NCBI RefSeq assembly: GCF_002723955.1
Contig: NZ_BEWN01000005.1
Span: forward strand, 124,001-188,000
DNA from: Gluconobacter frateurii
GTDB lineage: Bacteria; Pseudomonadota; Alphaproteobacteria; Acetobacterales; Acetobacteraceae
Direction of reading: 5' to 3'
Length of the DNA stretch: 64,000 nucleotides
The translations under genes and the position numbers were made by a program. Positions 40,693-49,927 of this stretch are shown here, piece after piece (the stretch's first letter is position 1; every line of letters starts with the position of its first letter). The notes under the pieces are model-generated. The model was not told the DNA's origin and ran no database searches. It saw only the letters and a program-made list of their open reading frames with translations.

Positions 40693-41001
40693 AACCTGTC
40701 TCCTCGTCAGTCCGGAACAATCCGAACCAAGTTACCCATGAGATATCCCCACATATGGAAATATCCCGCTCGCCTGTCCACAGAAGTGAGCGAACCCAGC
40801 GCATCGTGGCAGAACCACTAAAACACTGGCGCCCCGCCTGACGCTCGCCGCTTCAAGAGAAGCATTTAAAACATCAAAGATGTTACGTGCGGTCTTGGAC
40901 AGGTTTGGAAGCAATCTGCAAGCAGACCACCCCTACGCCACCACGCCGAAGCGTAGTGTCATTCCTTGTTGGGGGCCTTCTATAGAAAGCCCCCGCTTCA
41001 A
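40693..41001 (-). promoter_or_regulatory. rplA-rplJ intergenic leader
   Basis: Gene-free, 309 nt. It holds a hairpin GGGGGC/GCCCCC with inner TTCTATAGAA (40971-40994) directly after rplA, and a small hairpin AACATC/GATGTT followed by TTAAATG on the minus strand (40884-40870). In many bacteria this is where the L10-L12 complex binds to control rplJL; I could not fit the known L10 leader consensus by eye. Confidence 0.45.
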
Positions 41002-41694
41002 TCAAGCCTCGAAGCTGGATACGTCAACACGGACGCCCGGACCCATCGTAGAAGACAGTGCAGCCTTCTTCATGTAGGTACCCTTGGCGCCAGACGGACG
41101 AGCCTTCTGCACGGCGTCAACGAGAGCATTGATGTTCTCAATCAACTTGGCTTCATCAAAGGAAGCCTTGCCAACGCCAGCATGAACGATACCAGCCTTT
41201 TCAGCGCGATATTCAACCTGGCCGGACTTGGCTGCCGTAATGGCACCCTTAACGTCCATGGTCACCGTACCCAGACGCGGGTTTGGCATCAGACCACGTG
41301 GACCAAGGATCTTACCAAGACGACCAACCAGAGCCATCATGTCAGGCGTTGCAATGCAGCGGTCGAAATTGATTTCGCCAGCCTGGATCTTTTCAGCCAG
41401 ATCTTCTGCACCGACAACTTCTGCACCAGCAGCCAAAGCTTCTTCAGCCTTGGCACCACGTGCGAACACGCCAACGCGAAGGGTCTTGCCCGTGCCGTTC
41501 GGCAGGGAGATCAGACCACGAACCATCTGGTCAGCGTGACGCGGGTCAATGCCGAGGTTCAGGGAAATTTCGATCGTCTCGTCGAACTTTGCCTTGGCGT
41601 TGCTCTTTACCAGAGCCACAGCCTCGGAAAGTGCATACGGCTTGTTACGCTCGACAGTTGCCTGTGCGGCGTTCAGACGCTTGTTCTTTGCCAT
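41002..41694 (-). CDS. rplA: 50S ribosomal protein L1
   Basis: A 230-residue stalk protein and E-site component; in E. coli also the repressor of rpl[42 protein letters not shown] and the C-terminal [17 protein letters not shown] are typical. It starts 4 nt after rplK. Confidence 0.97.
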   Translation of the reverse strand: MAKNKRLNAAQATVERNKPYALSEAVALVKSNAKAKFDETIEISLNLGIDPRHADQMVRGLISLPNGTGKTLRVGVFARGAKAEEALAAGAEVVGAEDLAEKIQAGEINFDRCIATPDMMALVGRLGKILGPRGLMPNPRLGTVTMDVKGAITAAKSGQVEYRAEKAGIVHAGVGKASFDEAKLIENINALVDAVQKARPSGAKGTYMKKAALSSTMGPGVRVDVSSFEA

Positions 41695-41698
41695 GGTA

Positions 41699-42133
41699 TC
41701 AGCCCTCCACCACGTTCAGGCCCATCGACTTGGCGGAACCTGCGAGCATGCGCACGGCACCGTCGATGTCGTTGGCGTTCATGTCCTTGAACTTCGTCTC
41801 AGCGATTTCGCGAAGCTGAGCCGTCGTTACGGAACCAACAGCAGCCGCCTTGCCAACAGTCTGGCTGCCCTTGGAAATCTTGGCTGCCTTCATGAGGAAG
41901 TACGTGTTCGGCGGGGTCTTCGTGATGAAGGAGAACGTACGATCTGCATAAGCGGTGATGACGACCGGGATCGGCATGCCTGGCTCAAGCTGCTGCGTCT
42001 TGGCGTTGAACTCTTTGCAGAACTGCATGATGTTCAGACCGCGCTGACCCAGTGCCGGACCTACCGGCGGAGACGGGTTGGCCTTACCAGCCGGAATCTG
42101 AAGCTTGATGTAGCCAACAACTTTTTTGGCCAT
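41699..42133 (-). CDS. rplK: 50S ribosomal protein L11
   Basis: A 144-residue protein of the GTPase centre, needed for the RelA stringent response. The thiostrepton-site prolines [20 protein letters not shown] and the C-terminal [20 protein letters not shown] are intact. GGGAG precedes the ATG. It follows an efflux operon rather than secE-nusG. Confidence 0.97.
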   Translation of the reverse strand: MAKKVVGYIKLQIPAGKANPSPPVGPALGQRGLNIMQFCKEFNAKTQQLEPGMPIPVVITAYADRTFSFITKTPPNTYFLMKAAKISKGSQTVGKAAAVGSVTTAQLREIAETKFKDMNANDIDGAVRMLAGSAKSMGLNVVEG

Positions 42134-42222
42134 ATCCGGGACTCCCTTTTGTTTCTTTCCCGAACCGCGGTTTAACGGAGTCGGCTGACCCGGCTCCTCC
42201 CGCGTTCGAAGTGAGGCGGTCC

Positions 42223-42250
42223 CCTAGACCGCTTTCACCTAGTGCGTCAA
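42223..42250 (-). promoter_or_regulatory. Candidate promoter of rplKA
   Basis: On the minus strand TTGACG (42250-42245), inside the last codons of the preceding efflux gene, a 16-nt spacer and TCTAGG (42228-42223), then GC-rich GGACCGCC. A 6-bp hairpin GCGGTC/GACCGC (42216-42232) overlaps the -10 area. The -10 match is modest. Confidence 0.4.
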
Positions 42251-43855
42251 GCTTTTATCCGCATGGTCGCCGCGCAGATCATTGTCGAGTGCAGACGCAT
42301 GGTTATCGATACCTGCGACAGGCTGCGGCTTATGAAGACCCTCATACTGGAAAGCACCAAACGGATCGATCTGCTTCACACCAGGCAATTCGCTGGCATC
42401 CCAACCACCGCCGAGTGCTCTGACAAGACGGACCGTGGCCTGGATCTGGGAGGTCTGTGTCTGCACGAGCGCGAGACGCGCTTGGAGGGCATCCTGCTGC
42501 GCGACAAGAGCATCGAGGTAGTTTGAAAGACCACCCGTATAGAGAGCCATCGTCATACTCTGTGTGCGGAGAGCGGCTTCCACAGCGCGCTGCTGCTGAT
42601 CCTGAGCAATCTTGTACTGCCCGCTCTGCGTCAGACCGTTCTCCACGTCCTGAAAGGCAGACAGAACAATCCCGCGATAATCATCCACGGTTTCCCGATA
42701 CTGAGACCAGGAGCGCTGAAGAGCTGCCCTTCGCAGACCACCTGTAAAAGCAGGCTCGACTGCTTGCACAGCGATCTTCCAGAAGGCGCGTGAGATGCTC
42801 GCCAAGTCAAAGCCACCATCCTCAAAGCCGCCCTCGGCACTTAGAGTGATATGAGGATAGAAAGCCGCACGGGACACACCAATCGCCCGAGAGGCAGCAG
42901 CCATTCTACGTTCGGCGGCAGCAATATCCGGACGACGCTCCAGCAGAGAAGACGGTATGCCGGGATTTACCTTCACGGCCCCGAAATGCATTTTCACATC
43001 GCGTACAGGTGCGATGTGAAAACCTGCGGGTGCCGTATTCAGCAACACCGCAATCGCATTTTCCATAACGCGGCGCTCAGCCACCAGATTGCTCTGGGCG
43101 GCCATGGCTGAATAGAGCTGGTTTTCGGAACGGGACACATCGAGACCCGCACCAATCGCCCCCGCCTGTCGCAGTTCGGTAATTTCTACGGCTGCCCGGA
43201 AATAATGAATCGAATCTTCATAGACAGCATTCTGGGCATCCAGACCGCGCAGTGCGATATAATCGCTTGCCAGTTCCGCTTCGAGGCTCAGCTTTGCGGA
43301 AGCGTATTCAGCGGCCGTCGCCTGCGCGAGATTTTTTTCCATTCGGGTTGAATTGCGAATGGAATCCCAGAAATCCGGTTCCCATGTGGCAGCGCCGCTA
43401 TAGGCCTGATTGGATTCATAAACGAGAGAAGAGCTTGTTCGCGGGTTATTATACAACCGCCCGATAGAGCCCTTGTTGTCGCTCATGTGAGCGGAACCCG
43501 TGAGCTGCGGATACAGCTTGCTTTCGGCCTCTCTCGCAACATCACGCGCCTGCGTGAATGCCTCCGCCGCAGCCTGCAGGTCTGGATTGACCTGCAGCAT
43601 CTTGGTTTCCATCTCGTTCAGGATGGGGTCATGGAACATCGTCCACCAATCGCTGCGAAGCGTATCGTCCGCAGGATGAGCATTGCCCATCACTCCCTTG
43701 CCTTCCCACCCTTCAGGATAAAGGAATTTCTGAGGATGGTACTCAGGCGCCAGATTGCAGGACGCCAACCCTATGGACAGAACACCTGCCAGCGCGGTCG
43801 CGACATGGCGGCGCGGACGCGAAAAATACCCGCCCTTCAGATCGGTCAGTCTCAT
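42239..43855 (-). CDS. NodT-family outer-membrane efflux lipoprotein (second system)
   Basis: A 538-residue outer-membrane channel. A long basic N-terminus leads to the signal segment with lipobox LASC (Cys33), then NLAPEYHP. LRSDWWTMFHDPILNEMETK and SSLLERRPDIAAAERRMAAA mark the two TolC-like halves. The ATG overlaps the adaptor stop (TGATG). It is the third gene of the permease-adaptor-channel operon. Confidence 0.92.
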   Translation of the reverse strand: MRLTDLKGGYFSRPRRHVATALAGVLSIGLASCNLAPEYHPQKFLYPEGWEGKGVMGNAHPADDTLRSDWWTMFHDPILNEMETKMLQVNPDLQAAAEAFTQARDVAREAESKLYPQLTGSAHMSDNKGSIGRLYNNPRTSSSLVYESNQAYSGAATWEPDFWDSIRNSTRMEKNLAQATAAEYASAKLSLEAELASDYIALRGLDAQNAVYEDSIHYFRAAVEITELRQAGAIGAGLDVSRSENQLYSAMAAQSNLVAERRVMENAIAVLLNTAPAGFHIAPVRDVKMHFGAVKVNPGIPSSLLERRPDIAAAERRMAAASRAIGVSRAAFYPHITLSAEGGFEDGGFDLASISRAFWKIAVQAVEPAFTGGLRRAALQRSWSQYRETVDDYRGIVLSAFQDVENGLTQSGQYKIAQDQQQRAVEAALRTQSMTMALYTGGLSNYLDALVAQQDALQARLALVQTQTSQIQATVRLVRALGGGWDASELPGVKQIDPFGAFQYEGLHKPQPVAGIDNHASALDNDLRGDHADKSLTH

Positions 43856-45147
43856 CAACGGGATCCAGCCTCATCCGGATTGGCATCATGCGCACGCACT
43901 GATTTCTGATCCTCTTCCTGCTGGGCCTTAGTCGGAACATTGTAACCCGGTGTCGTCGGCACGACGCGGACCTCATCCCCTTCCAGCAGATCAGCAGTCG
44001 GGTTGGCAATAAGCTGGTCATTCTTCGTCACACCACTCAGGATCTGAACCGTCGTGCCAAAATTGATCCCAACCGTCACATTTACCAGATGCACATGCCC
44101 GTTAATGACCTTAGCGACCTGCATGCCCTGGGCACGGAAAATGATCGCACCTTCGGGAAGAATCAGGATGTCAGGATTACCCGGTGCAGAAATATGCGCG
44201 GTAGCATAGGAATTCGGCCAAAGAAGATTATCCTCATTGCCGATCGTTAATTCAGTCGTCACCGTACGGGTTGCGGCGTTGAATGCATTCGCCGTCGCAA
44301 GGAATGTCGCCCGGAAAAGACGACCCGGATACTGCGGGACCGACAAGTCAGCCGTGATCTTTGGTGAAATCACGCTCGCAAAGTCCTGCGGAACAGAGAC
44401 AAAAACGCGCATACGATGCACATCTGCCACCGAGAACAGCTCAGACGCCGACCCCCGTGAATTCACGTTGCCGCCCCCCGCATTCACGTAGTCACCGACG
44501 TTCACCAGACGGGACGTCACGATCCCATCAAACGGCGCAACAATCTTCTTGAAGTCTTCCAGAGCCTGAAAACGCTCGACTTCATGTTCGGCCGCTTCAA
44601 GCTCAGCTTTCTGCGCCGCAGCGTTCGCAGCCTGCACGTCCACTTCCTGACGCGAAACAGCCTGCGTTCCCTTCAGCGCTGTCCAGCGCTTCGTTGTGAT
44701 GACAGCAAGGTTATACCGGGCGAGGATGACGTTGTAATGCGCTTTGGCAGCCTCGAACTGGGCATCGATGCTAGGGGTGCTGATTTCGGCGAGAACATCT
44801 CCGCGTTTCACATGCGCGCCGTAGTCCTTGTACCACATTTTCACATAGCCAGAGACCTGCGCGTAAATGGGCGCTTCGTACCAGGCGGCAAGATTCGCCG
44901 GTAGATCGACCTGACGTGTTTTAGGCCCATCCTGCGGCGAAATCAGTGTTACCGGAGGAATGGCAGCATCCTCCGTGACGCCGGACAGAGAATGGTAATG
45001 CACGCCACGCTCGATAATTCCCCAAGCCGCCAGAATAATGGCAACCAGAACGACACCCAGCAGGATCAGCCTGTTACGCATAGCGCTTCCACCCTTCGGT
45101 TCTTGCCCGTGAGACATCATTTGCCCCTGTTCAGAAGAGTGGTTCAC
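43855..45147 (-). CDS. RND efflux periplasmic adaptor (second system)
   Basis: A 430-residue membrane-fusion protein. One membrane segment (RLILLGVVLVAIILAAWGII), then lipoyl halves (APIYAQVSGYVKMWYKDYGA and IVAPFDGIVTSRLVNVGDYV) around a coiled coil, a beta-barrel (SVPQDFASVISPKITADLSV), and an acidic C-terminal tail (QQEEDQKSVRAHDANPDEAG). The GTG start overlaps the permease stop and has AAGGAGA upstream. Confidence 0.9.
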   Translation of the reverse strand: MNHSSEQGQMMSHGQEPKGGSAMRNRLILLGVVLVAIILAAWGIIERGVHYHSLSGVTEDAAIPPVTLISPQDGPKTRQVDLPANLAAWYEAPIYAQVSGYVKMWYKDYGAHVKRGDVLAEISTPSIDAQFEAAKAHYNVILARYNLAVITTKRWTALKGTQAVSRQEVDVQAANAAAQKAELEAAEHEVERFQALEDFKKIVAPFDGIVTSRLVNVGDYVNAGGGNVNSRGSASELFSVADVHRMRVFVSVPQDFASVISPKITADLSVPQYPGRLFRATFLATANAFNAATRTVTTELTIGNEDNLLWPNSYATAHISAPGNPDILILPEGAIIFRAQGMQVAKVINGHVHLVNVTVGINFGTTVQILSGVTKNDQLIANPTADLLEGDEVRVVPTTPGYNVPTKAQQEEDQKSVRAHDANPDEAGSR

Positions 45148-48100
45148 GCGCGGTCTCCTTCAGGCCCAGCAGGCCGCTTGTAATGGATCAGGGCAAAAAC
45201 ACAGGGCACGAACAGCAACGTGGCGATCGTTGCGACCAGCAGGCCGCCAATCACGGCCTTGCCCAGAGGAGCGTTGGAAGAATTGCTAATCGACATCGGG
45301 ATCATACCGATCATCATGGCAAGTGCCGTCATGAGAACAGGACGGATACGCTCGTAGCCGGCTTCGAGAGAGGCCAGAAGAACGTCTCCATGATGATCCA
45401 GCCGCTCACGGGCGAAGGACACCACAAGAATGGCATTCGCCGTCGCGGTACCCATACACATGATGGCACCCGTCAGGGCCGGCACAGACAACGCGGTATG
45501 CGTCAGGAACAGGCTCCAGGAAATGCCGCCCAGTGCGCCCGGGAGCGCCGTAATGATAACGAACGGATCAAGCCAGGACTGAAAGTTCACCACAATAATC
45601 AGGTAGACTAGAGCGATAGAGAGCGCGAGGCCGCCGATAAGCTGCACATATGCATCATTCATCGTCACGGCCTGCCCGCGCACTGCGAGGGTAGAACCGT
45701 GAGGCAGATTCTTGCGTTCGCTATCGACAATTCGGTTCACGGCCCGGGAAAGCGTACCCAGATCCGTACCTTCCGGAGCAGCGTAAATGTCGAACACGGG
45801 CATGATGTTATAATGCGACACTTCGGCAGGCGTACCCGTCTGCTTCAATTCGGTCAGAGCTCCCAAGAGCTGAGGCGTCTGGTTCGTCGGGTTGCCATCC
45901 CCCTTGTCGACGGGAACGATTTCAAGATCATTCATCGTCTGAAGGTAGTTCGCAGGCGTCTGCACATCGATGAGCTGTGATGTCCCCTGTGCATTCAGGT
46001 AGTAGGTCTGGCCAACCTGGGCGCTACCTGACAGCGTCACGAGAGAGTTCAACGCGACGTCCTGCTGGGTGATACCCGTTCCAAGAGCAAAGCTTCGGCG
46101 GTTGTTGACCATCAAGGTCGGCTGCGTCATCGGCTGCTGCACCGATACATCGGCAACACCCGGAATATGACGGAGCTTCTTGGCAAGACGGGCTGCGAAG
46201 TCGAAGTTCGCCTGAAGATCCCGACCGGAAATCTGCACGTCGATCGGCGATGGCAAGCCGAAATTCAGAATCTTCGCCGTCATGTCGCCTGGCTGGAACG
46301 TAAAGATCGTTCCCGGGAAAGCCTCGGTCAGTCCCTTACGAATCTTCTGACGATATTCAGGAATCGGGCTTTCATCGTCCTTCAGCTGGATCGTAATGTC
46401 ACAGTCCTGCGCACCCGTCGTCGGAGAGGGCACCATTGCCTGATTCAGCTGACTGAACGGGAGACCACAGTTATTGACAACATTCTCCACCTTACCCGGC
46501 AGGATGGTGCGCAGACGCTTTTCCGCCAGTCCCGCGATCTTCCCGGTCTCCTCAATACGCGTACCCACTGGCGCGCGCATGTGCATCTGGATCGTTCCGG
46601 ACTTGATCTCCGGGAAGAAGTCCTGCCCGACGAACAACAGCAGCGCCATGGAGGCCACAGCTGCAAGCAGGAACATGGTTACGAACCGGCCACGGATAGC
46701 GATCAGTCCAGATAGAATGCCCTTGTAATGCTCACGGAAGCTGGTGAACCGGCTTTCGAAACCCCGCTGGAAGCGTCCGAAAATACCGGGCTTGCGATGA
46801 TGCCATTCTGGATCACGATGCATCTTGACCTGAGCAGGCAGCAGCCAGTTGGCCATCGTCGGCACCAATGTCCGGGACAGGATGAACGAAGCAATCATTG
46901 CGAAGATGATGGCTTCAGCCATCGGCATGAACAGCCAGCCCGAAACACCTGTCAGTTCGAACAGCGGCAGCCAGACGATACAGATACAGGTCGTCGAAAC
47001 GAAGGTCGGAACAACGATCTGGTTGGACGCATCGATGATGGCCGTCTCCAGCTCTTTGCCCATTTCAAGGTGGGCATCGATATTCTCGATCATGACCGTT
47101 GCGTCATCCACGAGGATACCAACCGCCAGCGCCAGGCCACCCAGTGTCATGACATTAATCGACTGCCCGGCGATGCTGAGACCGATCATGGATGACAGCA
47201 TCGCAAGCGGAATGGATGTCGCCACAATGATCGTCGAACGCCACGACCCGAGGAAGAGCAATACGGTCAGACTGGTCAGGATCGCAGCCGTGATCATTTC
47301 ACGAACCACGTCAAACACGGATTCCTTCACGAAGCCTGACGCGTCCGTCAGTACGTTCAGGGTCGTTCCTGCTGGAAGGGTAGCCTTGATCTGAGGAAGC
47401 AGAGCTTTCACACCCGCCACAACGGACAGCGTGGACGCATCGCCGCTTTTGAGGATGACAATGAGAACGGCCTGCTGGCCTTTTACGAGAACCGCGTTGA
47501 TCTGAGGCGGACCGCCCCTGTGCACCCAGGCAACATCACGCAGGTAGATAACCGAGTTACCAACCTGCTTGATTGGCATCTTGTTAAAGACGGACAGATC
47601 GAGCGGTGTGGAGTTGGTTTTCACCATCCAGTCAATCGACCCGACTTTCTGGTCACCGGCTGGCAGGACGATGTTCTGCCGGTTCAGGGCGTTCGCTACA
47701 TCCTCTGGTGAAAGGCGATGCGCAAGAAGTTTGATAGGATCAATATCCACCATGATGTCCGGCGCAAGGCCACCATACGGATTTGGAATGGCCGCACCGG
47801 CAACCGGCACCAGCGCAGGCCGGATCAGGTTGGACGCCATGTTGTAAATTTCCGACCCGGACATGGTCGAATTATTCACCTGAAGTGTCAGAACCGGGAC
47901 TGACGAGGCATCCAGGGCAATAATGAGTGGAGGGGTCGCACCAGTAGGCAACTGCTTGATGACCGTCTGGGACACAGAAGTGATCTGTGTCTGGGCAACA
48001 GCAGTATTTGTTCCTGGCTGGAAGAAGACCTTGACGATACCGCGTCCGTAATAAGACGAACTTTCAATATGTTCGATATTACTGACCGTAGCCGTCAGGG

Positions 48101-48311
48101 ATCGCTCGTAATAATAAACGATACGACCGGACATATCTTCAGGCATAAGCCCGGTATAGGACCAGACAATCGCAACAATCGGAATCTTGATGGAAGGAAA
48201 GACGTCCGTCGGAGTCGAAACAATCGCCTTGACCCCGAAAATCAGGATCATGATCGACAGAACTACGAACGTATAAGGCCTCTTGAGGGCAGTTACGACG
48301 ATGGCATTCAT
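45144..48311 (-). CDS. RND efflux permease (second system)
   Basis: A 1055-residue inner-membrane pump with the RND layout of two six-helix halves and large periplasmic loops. The TM4 pair D402-D403 is present (GILVDDATVMIEN). The TM10 lysine of drug-type RND pumps is replaced by alanine (A958 in GTATANAILVV). It is not a close MdtB/MdtC relative; the substrate cannot be named from sequence. AGGAG lies 12 nt before the ATG within a hairpin. Two-component regulator genes lie directly upstream. Confidence 0.9.
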   Translation of the reverse strand: MNAIVVTALKRPYTFVVLSIMILIFGVKAIVSTPTDVFPSIKIPIVAIVWSYTGLMPEDMSGRIVYYYERSLTATVSNIEHIESSSYYGRGIVKVFFQPGTNTAVAQTQITSVSQTVIKQLPTGATPPLIIALDASSVPVLTLQVNNSTMSGSEIYNMASNLIRPALVPVAGAAIPNPYGGLAPDIMVDIDPIKLLAHRLSPEDVANALNRQNIVLPAGDQKVGSIDWMVKTNSTPLDLSVFNKMPIKQVGNSVIYLRDVAWVHRGGPPQINAVLVKGQQAVLIVILKSGDASTLSVVAGVKALLPQIKATLPAGTTLNVLTDASGFVKESVFDVVREMITAAILTSLTVLLFLGSWRSTIIVATSIPLAMLSSMIGLSIAGQSINVMTLGGLALAVGILVDDATVMIENIDAHLEMGKELETAIIDASNQIVVPTFVSTTCICIVWLPLFELTGVSGWLFMPMAEAIIFAMIASFILSRTLVPTMANWLLPAQVKMHRDPEWHHRKPGIFGRFQRGFESRFTSFREHYKGILSGLIAIRGRFVTMFLLAAVASMALLLFVGQDFFPEIKSGTIQMHMRAPVGTRIEETGKIAGLAEKRLRTILPGKVENVVNNCGLPFSQLNQAMVPSPTTGAQDCDITIQLKDDESPIPEYRQKIRKGLTEAFPGTIFTFQPGDMTAKILNFGLPSPIDVQISGRDLQANFDFAARLAKKLRHIPGVADVSVQQPMTQPTLMVNNRRSFALGTGITQQDVALNSLVTLSGSAQVGQTYYLNAQGTSQLIDVQTPANYLQTMNDLEIVPVDKGDGNPTNQTPQLLGALTELKQTGTPAEVSHYNIMPVFDIYAAPEGTDLGTLSRAVNRIVDSERKNLPHGSTLAVRGQAVTMNDAYVQLIGGLALSIALVYLIIVVNFQSWLDPFVIITALPGALGGISWSLFLTHTALSVPALTGAIMCMGTATANAILVVSFARERLDHHGDVLLASLEAGYERIRPVLMTALAMMIGMIPMSISNSSNAPLGKAVIGGLLVATIATLLFVPCVFALIHYKRPAGPEGDRA

Positions 48312-48323
48312 GCGCCTGCTGTG

Positions 48324-48444
48324 CTCCTGTTCCTGAATGACAGGAGTTGCACGGCTGCGTCAGTCTTGGTCAGTCTCAACGGGCGTCCCCTTCAAATTGA
48401 GACAAGTCATACCGGACATATGTGGTGCGACAAGCAAAATTGAG
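48324..48444 (-). promoter_or_regulatory. Candidate operator region of the second efflux operon
   Basis: Seen in the 170-nt gap: tandem direct repeats GTCAGTCT (48359-48366 and 48369-48376, period 10 bp); an inverted repeat GTCTCAA/TTGAGAC (48373-48379, 48397-48403); AAATTGAG twice (48394, 48437); and a hairpin CTCCTGT/ACAGGAG (48324-48346) that contains the permease's AGGAG. A promoter-like TTGTCG-N16-TATGAC lies between the AAATTGAG copies on the minus strand. Confidence 0.45.
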
Positions 48445-48481
48445 TTTAAGAACGCCCGGATTCAGCCCTGAAATAGAAATG

Positions 48482-49927
48482 TCATGTAATATTGATGGGA
48501 TGATCCGAGCCGCTTCGGCCTGAAAAATGAATGGTGAATACTGATCCCACCATCTCCCTGTTCGGCCGATAGGCACTGATTTTTAGGGAAGCCCCATGCA
48601 AATCCACGATGGCGGAAACCAGACTCAGGCCAAGACCACTTCCGGGAATGTGACGACTTTTGTCTGACCGGTAAAAACGCCCCAGAACCGCCCCACGCTC
48701 GTCCTCCGCAATACCGATACCCGTGTCATAGACCTTGAGCCACGCACACCCGGCTTCATCCCGCCCGGCGATCAGACCGACTTCGCCACCGGGTGGCGTA
48801 AACTTGATCGCGTTATCCACCAGATTGGCGAGAACCTCGTTCAGCAGATCCGTATCACCATACAGTGGAATCGGGCTATCGATGCCACTGACCGTGAGGG
48901 CCAGACCCTGCGTCTCGGCAATCGGTTCATACAGGTCTGCGATTCCTGCAATCAGTTCAGACAGATCCATGCTCGTGAATCCGGCACGACGACGTCCGTT
49001 CTCGATTTCACCAATTCGCAGCAACGCCGTGATAACGGAAAAGCACTGATCCAGATCCTGCGTGGCGCGAAGGATAATCGACTTGAGATGCTCTGGGTCA
49101 TCCTGGGAGGACAACGCCCGCTCAAGGCGTGCACGAACACGCGCCAGAGGTGTCCGCAGGTCGTGGGCGATATCATTCCCTACGTCACGAATTTCATCCA
49201 GAAGATGCTCAAGCCGGTCCAGCATCCGGTTCACAGCACCCGCCAGACGCTCAATATCATCCCACTCTCGCCCTGCAGGCAGACGCTCATGCAGATCGCC
49301 CGCCATGATGCGCTCGATCGCCTGCCGCATCTCCTTGACGCGCCCCAATGCCCGATGACTGAGAAACAAGCCGGCCAGTAGAGCAAACAGCACCATCGGA
49401 ATAACCGAAATCAGAGCGGCACGCTTGATGATATAACGCAACTCATCTGCCATATGCATCGAACGTGCCAGGACGAGGATACGGTCTCCGCTGGCACCAT
49501 CCGGACCGGGCACTTCGATCGCCAGGTAACGCATTTCGTACGGTGTATCCCCTGGAGGAGCGACGGTGAGCCGACGCGTCCGGTCAGATACGTCCAGCCC
49601 TTCGGGCCAGTGACGGATATCTCCAACAATCCGGTTATGGTTCAGATCAAACAGACTAGCGCCATTCAGGATGACACGCAGATCCGTCTTGCTGCGTTCA
49701 CGAACCTCATCTTCAAGACGCTCAGGACTTTCCTGCACCAGAAGAGCCGCTTCACGCCGCAGCAGATCGCTGGAGCGCGCGCTCTCATATCCGTTCATCT
49801 GGGCGTAAACGAGTCCGAACTGAAGCAGAATACCGCCGATCATCGCCACCACGAACGCCAGCGTCAGGCGGAACGTGGCGGTCCGGAAAATGTCAGTCCG
49901 ATACACGCAGACTGAACCCTGCACCAC
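48482..49927 (-). CDS. Sensor histidine kinase
   Basis: Up to 481 residues. A first membrane segment (RLTLAFVVAMIGGILLQFGL), a periplasmic domain of about 130 residues, a second segment (LISVIPMVLFALLAGLFLSH), HAMP, the H-box NDIAHDLRTPLARVRARLE with the phospho-acceptor near His255, then the ATPase boxes N (VDNAIKFTPPGGEV), G1 (YDTGIGIAED) and G2 (GSGLGLSLV). It should phosphorylate the regulator encoded just upstream, overlapping by 35 nt. The GTG at 49906 is an alternative start. Confidence 0.92.
   Translation of the reverse strand: MVQGSVCVYRTDIFRTATFRLTLAFVVAMIGGILLQFGLVYAQMNGYESARSSDLLRREAALLVQESPERLEDEVRERSKTDLRVILNGASLFDLNHNRIVGDIRHWPEGLDVSDRTRRLTVAPPGDTPYEMRYLAIEVPGPDGASGDRILVLARSMHMADELRYIIKRAALISVIPMVLFALLAGLFLSHRALGRVKEMRQAIERIMAGDLHERLPAGREWDDIERLAGAVNRMLDRLEHLLDEIRDVGNDIAHDLRTPLARVRARLERALSSQDDPEHLKSIILRATQDLDQCFSVITALLRIGEIENGRRRAGFTSMDLSELIAGIADLYEPIAETQGLALTVSGIDSPIPLYGDTDLLNEVLANLVDNAIKFTPPGGEVGLIAGRDEAGCAWLKVYDTGIGIAEDERGAVLGRFYRSDKSRHIPGSGLGLSLVSAIVDLHGASLKISAYRPNREMVGSVFTIHFSGRSGSDHPINIT

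Noticed and set aside
42134-42238. A possible tRNA before rplK, where tRNA-Trp often lies
   Set aside because: A CGTTCGAA-like loop is present, but no acceptor and anticodon stems can be folded.
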